Source: Bacteroidota bacterium (GTDB lineage Bacteria; Bacteroidota; Bacteroidia; Flavobacteriales; Flavobacteriaceae). From it: a stretch of DNA of 25,986 bases. The stretch is from contig JAJYTI010000005.1 of NCBI GenBank assembly GCA_021793135.1, forward strand, positions 1 to 25,986. The letters run 5' to 3'. Every line of letters starts with the position of its first letter. The stretch's first letter is position 1. Shown piece after piece: positions 1-7,395 of the stretch. The position numbers and the translations under genes were made by a program. The notes under the pieces were generated by a model, which was not told the origin of the DNA, did no database searches, and worked only from the letters and a program-made list of their open reading frames with translations.

Positions 1-2
1 TA

Positions 3-563
3 TTAGAGCGTTTACAAGATAAACGAGAGCTAAACTATAATGATCAGCCTATTATTGCTATGACAGGAAATACAGATTTCGCATCCAAATACTATACTGA
101 TTTAGGTTTTAGAGCGGTATTAAAAAAACCATTTACATTAAATATTCTAGTAGATACCCTTCAGATTTATTTTCCACAATGGAAAGTAAAACCTGAAACT
201 ATGTATAAACCAGAGAAGATTATTAATAATCCCAAAAATCTGTATTCATTACATCAATTAGAGTCTTTTTTAGACTCCAAAGAAGCAATAGATGAAATCC
301 TTGAAGTATTTAAAAAGGAAACCAAGCAAAACATGAAATTACTAAAAGAAGCTATTGATGTATTGGATTTTGAAAGTATTCAACATCTATCTCATAAAAT
401 GAAAACGATGGCTAGACAAATTGAAGCGACCACAGTCACGCCTATACTTTATGATTTAGACACTCCTGCTATAGTAGAATTATCTAGCAAAGATTTATCG
501 GAAATGTATACAAGACTGGAATTAGAATTTTTGCGTTTGTTTAAGGCAATGGAACAAGCCTAG
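3..563 (+). CDS. Hybrid sensor histidine kinase, C-terminal part (receiver and HPt domains); 5' end outside window
   Basis: The reading frame is open from base 3 and the start lies upstream of the window. The first visible residues end a receiver domain: PIIAMTGN (beta-4 with the conserved Thr) and, about 25 residues on, LKKPF (beta-5 with the conserved Lys). After a linker comes an HPt four-helix domain holding HLSHKMKTMARQIEA; the histidine at codon 393-395 is the likely phosphoacceptor. Such proteins pass phosphate from kinase His to receiver Asp to HPt His and then to a separate response regulator. The converging gene encodes an NtrC-type regulator with its own receiver, a natural partner (inference from adjacency). 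The sensory and kinase domains cannot be seen. Confidence 0.9.
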   Translation, partial: LERLQDKRELNYNDQPIIAMTGNTDFASKYYTDLGFRAVLKKPFTLNILVDTLQIYFPQWKVKPETMYKPEKIINNPKNLYSLHQLESFLDSKEAIDEILEVFKKETKQNMKLLKEAIDVLDFESIQHLSHKMKTMARQIEATTVTPILYDLDTPAIVELSSKDLSEMYTRLELEFLRLFKAMEQA

Positions 564-1948
564 TATTCCTTATCCAAACCATATTGCTTAAGTTTATTAT
601 ACAAAGTTTTTCTAGCAATATTAAGCATCTTAGCAGCTTTCGATTTATTATTATTTGTTTTTTCTAAAGCTTGAACAATCGCTTGTTTTTCATACTCTTC
701 TTTAGAAAGCATCATCGATTCTTCTTTTTGCTCTGGAACTGCATGTCGCACCTCCTTAGGGATAACTTCTAAAGGAATTAAATTATCTGTAGTCAATAAA
801 ACAGAACGTTTTATGATATTATGTAATTCTCTTAAGTTACCTGGCCATGAATAATTAAAGAATGCGCGCTGTGCATCTGGACTTAAACCTAACACCTCTT
901 TATTTAAAGCTCTATTAGCTTCTTGTAAAAAGAAATCTACAAATAATAATAAATCTTCCTTACGTTCTCTCAAGGGAGGAATTTCAACCGAGAATTCGTT
1001 AAGCCTATGGTATAAATCCTCACGGAATCTACCTTCTTCGACAGCTTTAGTCAAATCTTCATTAGTGGCCGATACGATTCTTACATCTACATCTATTTCT
1101 TTATTACTACCTACAGGTTTTATTTTTCTTTCTTGTAATGCTCTTAATAATTGAATTTGATTTTGATAGGATAGATTCCCTACCTCATCCAAAAATAACG
1201 TTCCACCATGTGCAGCCTCAAAGTGTCCTTTCTTGTCGTTCACTGCACCTGTAAAACTTCCTTTTATATGCCCAAAAAACTCGCTAGCTGCTATTTCTTC
1301 TGGAATAGCACCACAGTCTACCGCTATAAAAGGACCATTCTTTCTATTACTATACTCATGTATGGTTTGAGCAGCAACTTCTTTTCCTGTTCCACTTTCC
1401 CCTTCTATAAGCACACACATTTCTGTAGGTGCAACAAGTCTTAAATGTTTATTGAATTTGGTAGAAGCATCACTATTTCCCAATACTACTTCTGCTTTTG
1501 AAGATTTAGATTTGGTTTTTGCGATGTTTTTTTTCTGTACAACTTTTTCAGATTTAAGAGCCTTCTCTTCAACTAAATTTGAATCCGACTCTTGCATAGC
1601 CTGCTCGATTACCATAAGTAATTCTTCAGGGCGGAACGGTTTAGAAATATAGTCTACTGCACCACGCTTAATAGCTTCCACTGCCGTGGTTACATCGGCA
1701 TAGCCTGTCATAAGTATCGTGGGGATAGGATTTTCCTTATCGCGGGCAAGCTTAAGTAGCTCCATACCCGAATCATCTGGCAGCTTCAAATCTGTGATTA
1801 ACAAATCGAAATATTTGCTTTCCAACACTTCTCTTGCGTCTTTACCAGAAGTAACAAGACTTACGTCATACTTGTGTCGTTGCAAGAAATGCTGAAGCAT
1901 CGTTCCAAATGCTAAATCGTCTTCTATTATTAAAACTTTTCTCCCCAT
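560..1948 (-). CDS. Sigma-54-dependent response regulator, NtrC family
   Basis: A full-length 462-residue three-domain activator. Receiver at 1-120: acidic pocket E9-D10-D11, phosphoacceptor D53 in LLITDLKLP, T81 and K103 (SKPF). A Lys-rich linker covers about 125-155. The AAA+ domain has Walker A GESGTGKE (183-190), the sigma-54 contact loop GSFTGA (230-235, canonical GAFTGA), Walker B GTLFLDE (249-255) and arginine-finger region RFREDLYHRL (307-316). A Fis-type helix-turn-helix lies at about 420-456. It should hydrolyse ATP to open sigma-54 promoters when phosphorylated. It converges with the hybrid kinase, sharing CTAG at the stops. A weak TATTTTTA element lies just upstream of the ATG; no -33 box was seen. 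Target genes are unknown. Confidence 0.96.
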   Translation of the reverse strand: MGRKVLIIEDDLAFGTMLQHFLQRHKYDVSLVTSGKDAREVLESKYFDLLITDLKLPDDSGMELLKLARDKENPIPTILMTGYADVTTAVEAIKRGAVDYISKPFRPEELLMVIEQAMQESDSNLVEEKALKSEKVVQKKNIAKTKSKSSKAEVVLGNSDASTKFNKHLRLVAPTEMCVLIEGESGTGKEVAAQTIHEYSNRKNGPFIAVDCGAIPEEIAASEFFGHIKGSFTGAVNDKKGHFEAAHGGTLFLDEVGNLSYQNQIQLLRALQERKIKPVGSNKEIDVDVRIVSATNEDLTKAVEEGRFREDLYHRLNEFSVEIPPLRERKEDLLLFVDFFLQEANRALNKEVLGLSPDAQRAFFNYSWPGNLRELHNIIKRSVLLTTDNLIPLEVIPKEVRHAVPEQKEESMMLSKEEYEKQAIVQALEKTNNNKSKAAKMLNIARKTLYNKLKQYGLDKEY

Positions 1949-2020
1949 AATTAAACTTGAGCGTAAAAATACGAATTATCTAATAGAAGACTTATACTAG
2001 GTAGAATTAAATATTGACAT

Positions 2021-2055
2021 AAAAAAAGTGAGCGTCTAATTAGACGCCCACTTTT
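2021..2055 (-). terminator. Strong intrinsic terminator, minus strand
   Basis: Arms AAAAGTGAGCGTCT (2024-2037) and AGACGCCCACTTTT (2042-2055) around an AATT loop. The single mismatch on the plus strand becomes a G-U pair on the minus strand, and the 7-base T-tract is also on that side, so it acts on minus-strand transcripts. It lies about 340 bases past the end of the nearest upstream minus-strand gene. Confidence 0.85.
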
Positions 2056-2190
2056 GGAGTTTTTGAAACTAAACTTAAAGCTTGCGCTTTAATCCACTCC
2101 CCCTTTTTTACTTTTATATATTTACTTGGTATATATCTCAATTGCTTTGTACTTTATATATAGAAATATCTGTACCACAAATTAATGGTC
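2021..2190 (-). ncRNA. Candidate structured small RNA (or structured 3' UTR), minus strand
   Basis: Read on the minus strand, three foldable elements follow each other: GGTA/TACC plus ATAT/ATAT arms (2176 to 2128); a GGAGT/ACTCC stem (2100-2096 with 2060-2056) enclosing a perfect 7-bp hairpin TTAAAGC with a GNRA-type GCAA loop (2092-2075); and a 14-bp terminator. A -10-like TAATTTG (2184-2178) with TTTG 23 bases upstream lies just before the first stem, resembling but not matching the TAnnTTTG promoter. No open frame explains it. No known RNA family was recognised. It could instead be a long 3' UTR of the kinase gene that ends at 2393. Confidence 0.4.
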
Positions 2191-2392
2191 GTTTTAACTA
2201 TTCATTTCAAATACACATAAACCTGATTAACAATAAGATAAGACTTAAAAAAGGAATTACATCAAAATAAACAATATGTGTAATCATGTGTAAAGTGTAA
2301 CTTTTTTACCCAAGCTACTGTAACTCGCTACACACTTTTCTAAATTTATCTTTAAAACGTATCCTTTTTTAGAGAGTGGTATTATTTTAATT

Positions 2393-2965
2393 TTATTCCG
2401 TTACAGAATCAAATAACATATCGATTTGTGAGATAGCAAAACTCAAACGTTCATTTTCATTTCCTTTAACAGTTATATACGGCAAGTTATTATCGATAAG
2501 TTTTTGCTCAAATAAAATAAACATCTCCTCTCTGTCTTCTGGTCTATCTCTCAATCCATCTGGTTCCCATGGTGTGTCGATATGAGTTAAAATATATAAA
2601 TCATACGTGTTTTTTATGGAATAGGCAGATAGATCATCTGGACTCTTACCAAAGTAATATTGAGCATATACTTGTAGTTCCAATAGATTGGTATCACAAA
2701 ACAGAAAAGTATTAGCTTCCTCTAGCTTCTTATTTTCTGTTTGCATTTGCCCTCTTGCTATAGGTAATAATTCTTGATAGGTTACCAATTCTTCCTCTGG
2801 ATTTAGAGGTTTACTTTCTAAAAATACTCGCATATATTCAGGCACCCAACATGTATTATAATGCGCAGCCAGTGCTTTAGATAGAGTGGTTTTACCAGTG
2901 GATTCTGGACCATATAATACAATGCGAATTATATCGCTATCTCTTTGTGCAAGCTGTTTTTCCAT
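2393..2965 (-). CDS. NadR-like ribosylnicotinamide kinase (AAA family ATPase)
   Basis: A 190-residue P-loop protein with Walker A GPESTGKT at 19-26. It resembles the C-terminal ribosylnicotinamide kinase domain of NadR, without the N-terminal adenylyltransferase or DNA-binding parts. The expected reaction is ATP-dependent phosphorylation of nicotinamide riboside to NMN in the cytoplasm, trapping the substrate imported by PnuC. Its ATG lies inside the end of pnuC (37-base overlap, different frame), so translational coupling is likely. No other start precedes the P-loop. Family assignment rests on the P-loop, the size and the pnuC neighbour. Confidence 0.88.
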   Translation of the reverse strand: MEKQLAQRDSDIIRIVLYGPESTGKTTLSKALAAHYNTCWVPEYMRVFLESKPLNPEEELVTYQELLPIARGQMQTENKKLEEANTFLFCDTNLLELQVYAQYYFGKSPDDLSAYSIKNTYDLYILTHIDTPWEPDGLRDRPEDREEMFILFEQKLIDNNLPYITVKGNENERLSFAISQIDMLFDSVTE

Positions 2966-3561
2966 GCCATATATCCTTTAATTGCAAGATAGGTGAACAA
3001 CAAATATTGTAAACTCGTAAATGTTAGCCCTTTATAGAAATATAAAGGAACAGAGATTAAGTCTCCTAAAATCCAGTAAATCCAGTTATCAATTTTTCGT
3101 TTAGCCATCAACCACATCCCCACGAAAAATATTCCAGTTGTAAACATGTCTACATAAGCCGTCCAACTATTTAAATAATCAAAAGCCCAATATATTATAA
3201 ACACAAACACAATAGCAGCTAAAAAAAGAAATAACGAAATGAAATGCTCTTTTTTTGACGCAAAACTAATTGGCGCTAAGGGTGTTTCTCCATCTGTAGT
3301 CCGTGTCCATAAATACCAACCATAAACACTCATACTAAAGTAATAAGCATTTATAAACATATCGCCCAGAAGAACCCATTTATATAATAAGTACACAAAA
3401 ATTGCTGTGCTTATCATTCCTGTAGGGAATACTAAAATGTTATTTTCTTTGGAATACCAAACAGATAAGAATCCGAAAATTACAGCTACTATCTCTAACA
3501 CTATGTCGATAGTAGCGTACTCACTATATTGTGAAAATAAGAAATGAAAAATCTCATTCAT
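2929..3561 (-). CDS. pnuC: PnuC-family nicotinamide riboside transporter
   Basis: A 210-residue integral membrane protein with about seven hydrophobic segments. Family marks include INAYYFSMSVYGWYLW in the first half and, near the C-terminus, KIDNWIYWILGDLISVPLYF followed by YKGL, which match the conserved Asn/Trp/Tyr positions of PnuC carriers. These proteins move nicotinamide riboside (or related vitamins, e.g. thiamine in PnuT) across the inner membrane by facilitated diffusion driven by downstream phosphorylation. The overlapping kinase gene favours nicotinamide riboside as the substrate. The 76-base gap upstream holds one AT-rich hairpin (GATTTTTT 3589-3596 with AAAAAATC 3611-3618) and no recognisable riboswitch. 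Confidence 0.93.
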   Translation of the reverse strand: MNEIFHFLFSQYSEYATIDIVLEIVAVIFGFLSVWYSKENNILVFPTGMISTAIFVYLLYKWVLLGDMFINAYYFSMSVYGWYLWTRTTDGETPLAPISFASKKEHFISLFLFLAAIVFVFIIYWAFDYLNSWTAYVDMFTTGIFFVGMWLMAKRKIDNWIYWILGDLISVPLYFYKGLTFTSLQYLLFTYLAIKGYMAWKNSLHKEIAI

Positions 3562-3637
3562 TACATGTTGTCGTTTTTAGGAAGTCTTGATTTTTTCGAA
3601 AAGTCATTTTAAAAAATCACACAAATTTACAGAAGTT

Positions 3638-4282
3638 TTAAGAGGGATTGCCTAAAAATGGAAATACATATGAACCTGCAAATTCTTCAAATTCTATAAA
3701 ATGGACTTCATATACATGTTTTTGTCCGTTAAACTGAAGTGTAGCACGAGTATTAGGACTGCCTAGATCAAAATCATGTACGTCAATATCGTTTAAAAAA
3801 CTAACTCCTTTTGTAGAATAGCATTTATAAATCGCCTCTTTTGCAGCCCAAACTAAGGTAAGTTTTCTAATAATTGCATCATCATTAGCTAAAGTTCGAT
3901 ACTCATGTATAGGTGTAAATTTGTTTGCAATTTGCAAGATTTTATCTTGTTGCTTTTCGATATCCAATCCCATACATACGTTACTTACAAGTATGGCTGC
4001 AAAATTATGAGAATGAGAAATAGTAATACACTTACCATTATTCAATAAAGGTTTCCCAGAATCCTCATAATAAAGGTCCATATCAGACAGACCTTCTTTT
4101 CTCAACAAATGACGAACGGCTAAATACCCTTTTTTATGTACTAGGCTTTTCATATTGTCTAACCTATCTAAAGACGCTTGGCTCAGATTAATACCATTGT
4201 ATAATTCTTCTAAACTTTCCTCTATATTCCACAACAATAATCTGCTGTGTTCGTCAATTGTTATAGTTTTATAAATCGGCAT
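3638..4282 (-). CDS. 4'-phosphopantetheinyl transferase, Sfp type
   Basis: A 214-residue protein with the Sfp/Gsp marks in order: GKPLL (76-80), ISHSHN (88-93), GLDIE (105-109, with D107 and E109 as likely Mg ligands) and WAAKEA (145-150). Such enzymes move phosphopantetheine from CoA to a serine on carrier proteins. The length is that of Sfp-type enzymes rather than the short AcpS. No polyketide or non-ribosomal peptide genes are in the window, so it may serve the fatty-acid ACP or carrier proteins elsewhere. It is divergent from ahcY; a TATATTTG box on the minus strand at about 4378-4385 could be its -7 element, though no -33 was seen. Confidence 0.92.
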   Translation of the reverse strand: MPIYKTITIDEHSRLLLWNIEESLEELYNGINLSQASLDRLDNMKSLVHKKGYLAVRHLLRKEGLSDMDLYYEDSGKPLLNNGKCITISHSHNFAAILVSNVCMGLDIEKQQDKILQIANKFTPIHEYRTLANDDAIIRKLTLVWAAKEAIYKCYSTKGVSFLNDIDVHDFDLGSPNTRATLQFNGQKHVYEVHFIEFEEFAGSYVFPFLGNPS

Positions 4283-4302
4283 ATATTCTTCTAAATAATG
4301 TG

Positions 4303-4310
4303 TATTTTTG
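4303..4310 (+). promoter_or_regulatory. Possible -7 element for ahcY
   Basis: TATTTTTG matches the Bacteroidota TAnnTTTG consensus about 80 bases before the ahcY ATG. No TTG -33 box lies at the right spacing, so the call is weak. A small TTCGA/TCGAA hairpin follows in the putative leader. Confidence 0.35.
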
Positions 4311-4389
4311 CACTGGATTTTCGATGATTACACACTCGAATGTCCTCTAATAGAACAATCTAGTAATTAATCAATTCAAATATACTAAT

Positions 4390-5706
4390 ATGTCTACGAA
4401 AACCTCACCTTACGTTGCTTATAAAGTAAAAGACATCTCTTTGGCAGAATGGGGAAGAAGAGAAATAGAATTAGCTGAAGCTGAGATGCCAGGACTAATG
4501 GCGATTCGCGAGGAGTACAAAGATGAACAACCATTAAAAGGAGCTAGAATTGCAGGATGCTTACACATGACAATCCAAACAGCAGTTCTAATAGAAACTC
4601 TAGTTGCACTTGGAGCAGAGGTTACTTGGAGCTCATGTAATATATTCTCAACACAAGATCATGCAGCAGCAGCAATTGCAGCAGCAGGAATTCCTGTATA
4701 TGCATGGAAAGGTATGAATGAAGAAGAGTTTGATTGGTGTATAGAACAAACTTTATTCTTTGGAGAAGATCGAAAACCTCTAAATATGATTTTAGATGAT
4801 GGTGGTGACTTAACCAATATGGTATTAGATCAATATCCAGAACTTGCTGACGGAATAAAAGGTTTATCAGAAGAAACTACTACCGGAGTACACCGACTAT
4901 ATGAGAGAGTAAAGAACGGTACTCTACCAATGCCAGCAATAAACGTAAACGATAGCGTTACTAAATCTAAATTTGACAACAAATATGGATGTCGTGAAAG
5001 TGCTGTAGATGCTATTCGTCGTGCAACAGACTTAATGATAGCTGGAAAACGCGTAGTGGTTTGTGGATATGGTGATGTAGGTAAGGGAACAGCTGAATCA
5101 TTTAGAGGAGCTGGAGCTATTGTTACAGTAACCGAAATTGATCCTATTTGTGCACTTCAAGCAGCAATGGAAGGATTTGAAGTAAAACGACTAGAAACAG
5201 TAGTAAACACGGCTGATATTATTATTACTACTACAGGAAATAAAGATATTGTTCGTAGCGAACACTTTGAAGCAATGAAAGACAAAGCAGTAGTGTGTAA
5301 TATCGGTCACTTCGATAACGAAATTGATGTTGCATGGTTAAACAAACATTATGGAGACACAAAAGTAGAAATTAAGCCCCAAGTAGATAAGTATACTATT
5401 AATGGCAATGATATTATTCTACTTGCGGAAGGACGACTAGTAAACCTAGGATGTGCTACTGGTCATCCAAGCTTTGTAATGAGTAACTCTTTTACCAATC
5501 AGACGCTTGCACAAATAGAACTTTGGAACTATAGCGATAAATATGAGAACGATGTATATATGCTACCAAAACACTTAGACGAAAAAGTAGCTAGATTACA
5601 CTTAGAACGTATAGGAGTTGAGCTTACAGAATTAAGAGAAGATCAAGCAAAATATATAGGTGTTACTGTAGAAGGACCATTTAAGCCTGAGCATTATAGA
5701 TATTAA
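4390..5706 (+). CDS. ahcY: Adenosylhomocysteinase
   Basis: A complete 438-residue S-adenosylhomocysteine hydrolase. It reversibly splits SAH into adenosine and homocysteine, removing the product inhibitor of methyltransferases in the activated-methyl cycle, using bound NAD. Visible marks are the substrate-domain block GCLHMTIQTAVLIETL (57-72), SSCNIFSTQDHAAAAIA (81-97), the NAD-binding loop GYGDVGKG (226-233) and the C-terminal KPEHYRY that reaches into the neighbouring subunit. The start is supported by family length. It is a single-gene unit with a strong terminator 30 bases past the stop. Confidence 0.98.
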   Translation: MSTKTSPYVAYKVKDISLAEWGRREIELAEAEMPGLMAIREEYKDEQPLKGARIAGCLHMTIQTAVLIETLVALGAEVTWSSCNIFSTQDHAAAAIAAAGIPVYAWKGMNEEEFDWCIEQTLFFGEDRKPLNMILDDGGDLTNMVLDQYPELADGIKGLSEETTTGVHRLYERVKNGTLPMPAINVNDSVTKSKFDNKYGCRESAVDAIRRATDLMIAGKRVVVCGYGDVGKGTAESFRGAGAIVTVTEIDPICALQAAMEGFEVKRLETVVNTADIIITTTGNKDIVRSEHFEAMKDKAVVCNIGHFDNEIDVAWLNKHYGDTKVEIKPQVDKYTINGNDIILLAEGRLVNLGCATGHPSFVMSNSFTNQTLAQIELWNYSDKYENDVYMLPKHLDEKVARLHLERIGVELTELREDQAKYIGVTVEGPFKPEHYRY

Positions 5707-5734
5707 TACCTTAAATAGTAAAGTGTAAATATAA

Positions 5735-5767
5735 AAAAGCCTCTATTATCTGCTAATAGAGGCTTTT
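5735..5767. terminator. Bidirectional terminator between ahcY and the DUF3332 gene
   Basis: Perfect 14-bp arms AAAAGCCTCTATTA (5735-5748) and TAATAGAGGCTTTT (5754-5767) with a 5-base loop. A/T tracts on both sides fit termination of the two convergent genes. Confidence 0.9.
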
Positions 5768-5794
5768 ACATTTATAAATATGATATACACTAAT

Positions 5795-6364
5795 TTACTT
5801 AGCAGCCATCATAGTTTGGCTAAAGAAAACCGCATGATTAATTTTATTTAAACCTTCTTGCTGAGAAGTCACTGCATCAATCTCTACAGTTTCATTTGGA
5901 AGATAAACAAGATATTTACCATCTTCAAACGAGCTCAACTTAATATTCTCTCCATCTTTGTTAGCGTACCAAGCTTGCTCTTCTTCGTTATAGTTAAGCT
6001 CTAATTCACCGCCTTTTTTAGGACCATCGATCACAGCCAATTGCATTTTATTCTTCATAGCTCTCATCTCTATTAAGTTTCCTTCATGCTCAATAGTTTG
6101 AATTTCGATATCGCCATCCTCCATTGCAAGCGGATTGGATCCTGACCAGAATTCCACTAAGTTGAAGATAAACATATCTCCTACCGCAAAGATTGGATAT
6201 ACAGGAATTATATTCAAAGCCCAAAACAATGCGTTGTTCACGTACTTGTTATCCGTAGCACCATCATTCCATTCTTTTAAACCAGTGACAGCATGGAATG
6301 AACCTAAGCAACTAGTTGAAAGAACGGCAGCAGCCATAGCCACACACATAATTAATTTTCTCAT
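5795..6364 (-). CDS. DUF3332-family putative lipoprotein
   Basis: A 189-residue protein. The chosen ATG at 6364 gives the signal sequence MRKLIMCVAMAAAVLSTSC; the frame is open further upstream but that would bury the signal. C19 is the likely lipidated cysteine, although the lipobox (LSTSC) is not ideal. After it come SFHAVTGLKEWNDG, a hydrophobic stretch (NNALFWALNIIPVYPIFAVGDMFIFN) and a charged C-terminal half. This pattern matches DUF3332 proteins, whose function is unknown; the assignment is from recognition of the N-terminal pattern. It has its own minus-strand unit between two terminators. Confidence 0.8.
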   Translation of the reverse strand: MRKLIMCVAMAAAVLSTSCLGSFHAVTGLKEWNDGATDNKYVNNALFWALNIIPVYPIFAVGDMFIFNLVEFWSGSNPLAMEDGDIEIQTIEHEGNLIEMRAMKNKMQLAVIDGPKKGGELELNYNEEEQAWYANKDGENIKLSSFEDGKYLVYLPNETVEIDAVTSQQEGLNKINHAVFFSQTMMAAK

Positions 6365-6423
6365 AGTAAAAGTTTTTTGATTGATATAAAGACTAAATTT
6401 AACTTTTAAAAACAAGGCATAAA

Positions 6424-6454
6424 AAAAACTTCTCTTTTTTTAAGAGAAGTTTTT
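6424..6454 (-). terminator. Terminator of the rplU-rpmA unit
   Basis: Arms AAAAACTTCTCTT (6424-6436) and AAGAGAAGTTTTT (6442-6454) around a T5 loop. On the minus strand the arm runs into a T-tract of eight. It lies 25 bases past the rpmA stop. Confidence 0.88.
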
Positions 6455-6478
6455 CATTTATTTAAACAATATTATAGA

Positions 6479-6742
6479 TTATGCTTCAGCGTGTGGAATT
6501 ACTGATACATAAGACTTATTGTTTGCTTTCTTTGAAAACTTTACTATACCATCTACTCTAGCATGTAAAGTATGGTCTTTAGAAGCGTACACATTTTCAC
6601 CTGGATTATGTGCAGTTCCTCTTTGTCTAACAATGATGTTACCAGCTACTACTGGTTGTCCACCAAAAACCTTCACTCCTAATCGTTTCGATTCGGAATC
6701 TCTACCGTTTTTAGAACTACCTACACCTTTCTTGTGTGCCAT
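6479..6742 (-). CDS. rpmA: 50S ribosomal protein bL27
   Basis: An 87-residue bL27. It begins MAHKKGVGSSKNGRDSESKRLG, with the basic N-terminal arm that reaches the peptidyl transferase centre, and keeps the family blocks GGQPVVAGNIIVRQRGT and GENVYASKDHTLHA. There is no N-terminal pro-sequence of the kind cleaved in Firmicutes. It lies 32 bases after rplU and shares its promoter and terminator. Confidence 0.98.
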   Translation of the reverse strand: MAHKKGVGSSKNGRDSESKRLGVKVFGGQPVVAGNIIVRQRGTAHNPGENVYASKDHTLHARVDGIVKFSKKANNKSYVSVIPHAEA

Positions 6743-6774
6743 AATTTATAGTTTTAAATTCTTAAGTTTAACGA

Positions 6775-7386
6775 TTATTCTCTTCCGCCGTCAAGCTCAT
6801 CTTGCCAAGCTTGTAGCTCTTCCCACTTACCAGCTGCAGCCATTTCAGCTTGCTTTGGCCAAGTTGTTGGATCTAAATGCGACAATGTACTGCTTTCTGC
6901 TACTAAGATTTCCTTGATTTCGTCAGCAGTTTTTGCAGCTAACTTAGCATAAGTGTCAACTCCTGCATTAACAAGTGCCTCTGAAGTCTTTGGACCAATA
7001 CCTTCGATTTTCTTTAAATCGTCACCTCCTTTAGTTGCTTTTGGAGCTGCTTTCTTTGCAGTAGCTTTTTTGCCACCAAATGCGATATCTTCAATAAGAA
7101 TTTGAGTTAAAGCTTGTCTGTGACCGTTTTTAACACGGTAGCCTTTTCTACGTTTCTTTTTGAAAACAATTACTTTGTCACCTTTTAAGTGCTCTAAGAC
7201 TTTTGCTCCTACTTGAGCTCCGTCTATAGCCGGGGCGCCAACAGTAACATCTCCACCATTGTCTACAAGCAATACTTTGTCAAAAGTAATAGAAGATCCC
7301 TCTTCTGCTGGTAAACGGTGAACGTATACTTTTTGGTCTTTTGCAACTTTAAATTGCTGCCCTGCTATCTCTACAATTGCATACAT
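6775..7386 (-). CDS. rplU: 50S ribosomal protein bL21 with C-terminal helix-hairpin-helix extension
   Basis: 203 residues, about twice the usual length of bL21. Residues 1-104 are a normal bL21 (MYAIVEIAGQQFKV at the start, FKKKRRKGYRVKNGHRQ at 75-91). A Lys/Ala-rich linker (about 105-121) leads to a domain at about 122-200 with DLKKIEGIGPKTSEALVNAG, a helix-hairpin-helix motif of the type in DNA-repair and RNA-binding proteins, followed by a Trp-containing acidic tail. The extension is in frame, with no stop or shift between the parts. I recall bL21 proteins of similar length in other Flavobacteriaceae; the role of the added domain is not known to me. Promoter and structured leader lie upstream. 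Confidence 0.96.
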   Translation of the reverse strand: MYAIVEIAGQQFKVAKDQKVYVHRLPAEEGSSITFDKVLLVDNGGDVTVGAPAIDGAQVGAKVLEHLKGDKVIVFKKKRRKGYRVKNGHRQALTQILIEDIAFGGKKATAKKAAPKATKGGDDLKKIEGIGPKTSEALVNAGVDTYAKLAAKTADEIKEILVAESSTLSHLDPTTWPKQAEMAAAGKWEELQAWQDELDGGRE

Positions 7387-7395
7387 AGCGTATTC

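Larger units (their letters stand above)
1949..2392. other. 444-base gene-poor gap
   Basis: This gap lies between two minus-strand genes. Its left third holds a strong minus-strand terminator and hairpins (separate entries). The middle (about 2190-2340) is AT-rich, with three TGTAA repeats at about 2278-2300 and no convincing gene. A 62-codon plus-strand frame (2082-2270) and a 26-codon minus-strand hydrophobic frame (2207-2287) are present but neither has supporting evidence. Confidence 0.6.

Noticed and set aside
2082..2270. 62-codon plus-strand frame in the gap after the NtrC-type gene
   Set aside because: Biased composition, no family resemblance, and it lies opposite the better supported terminator and hairpins.
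2278..2300. Three close TGTAA repeats
   Set aside because: Too short and irregular to call a repeat array or an operator.
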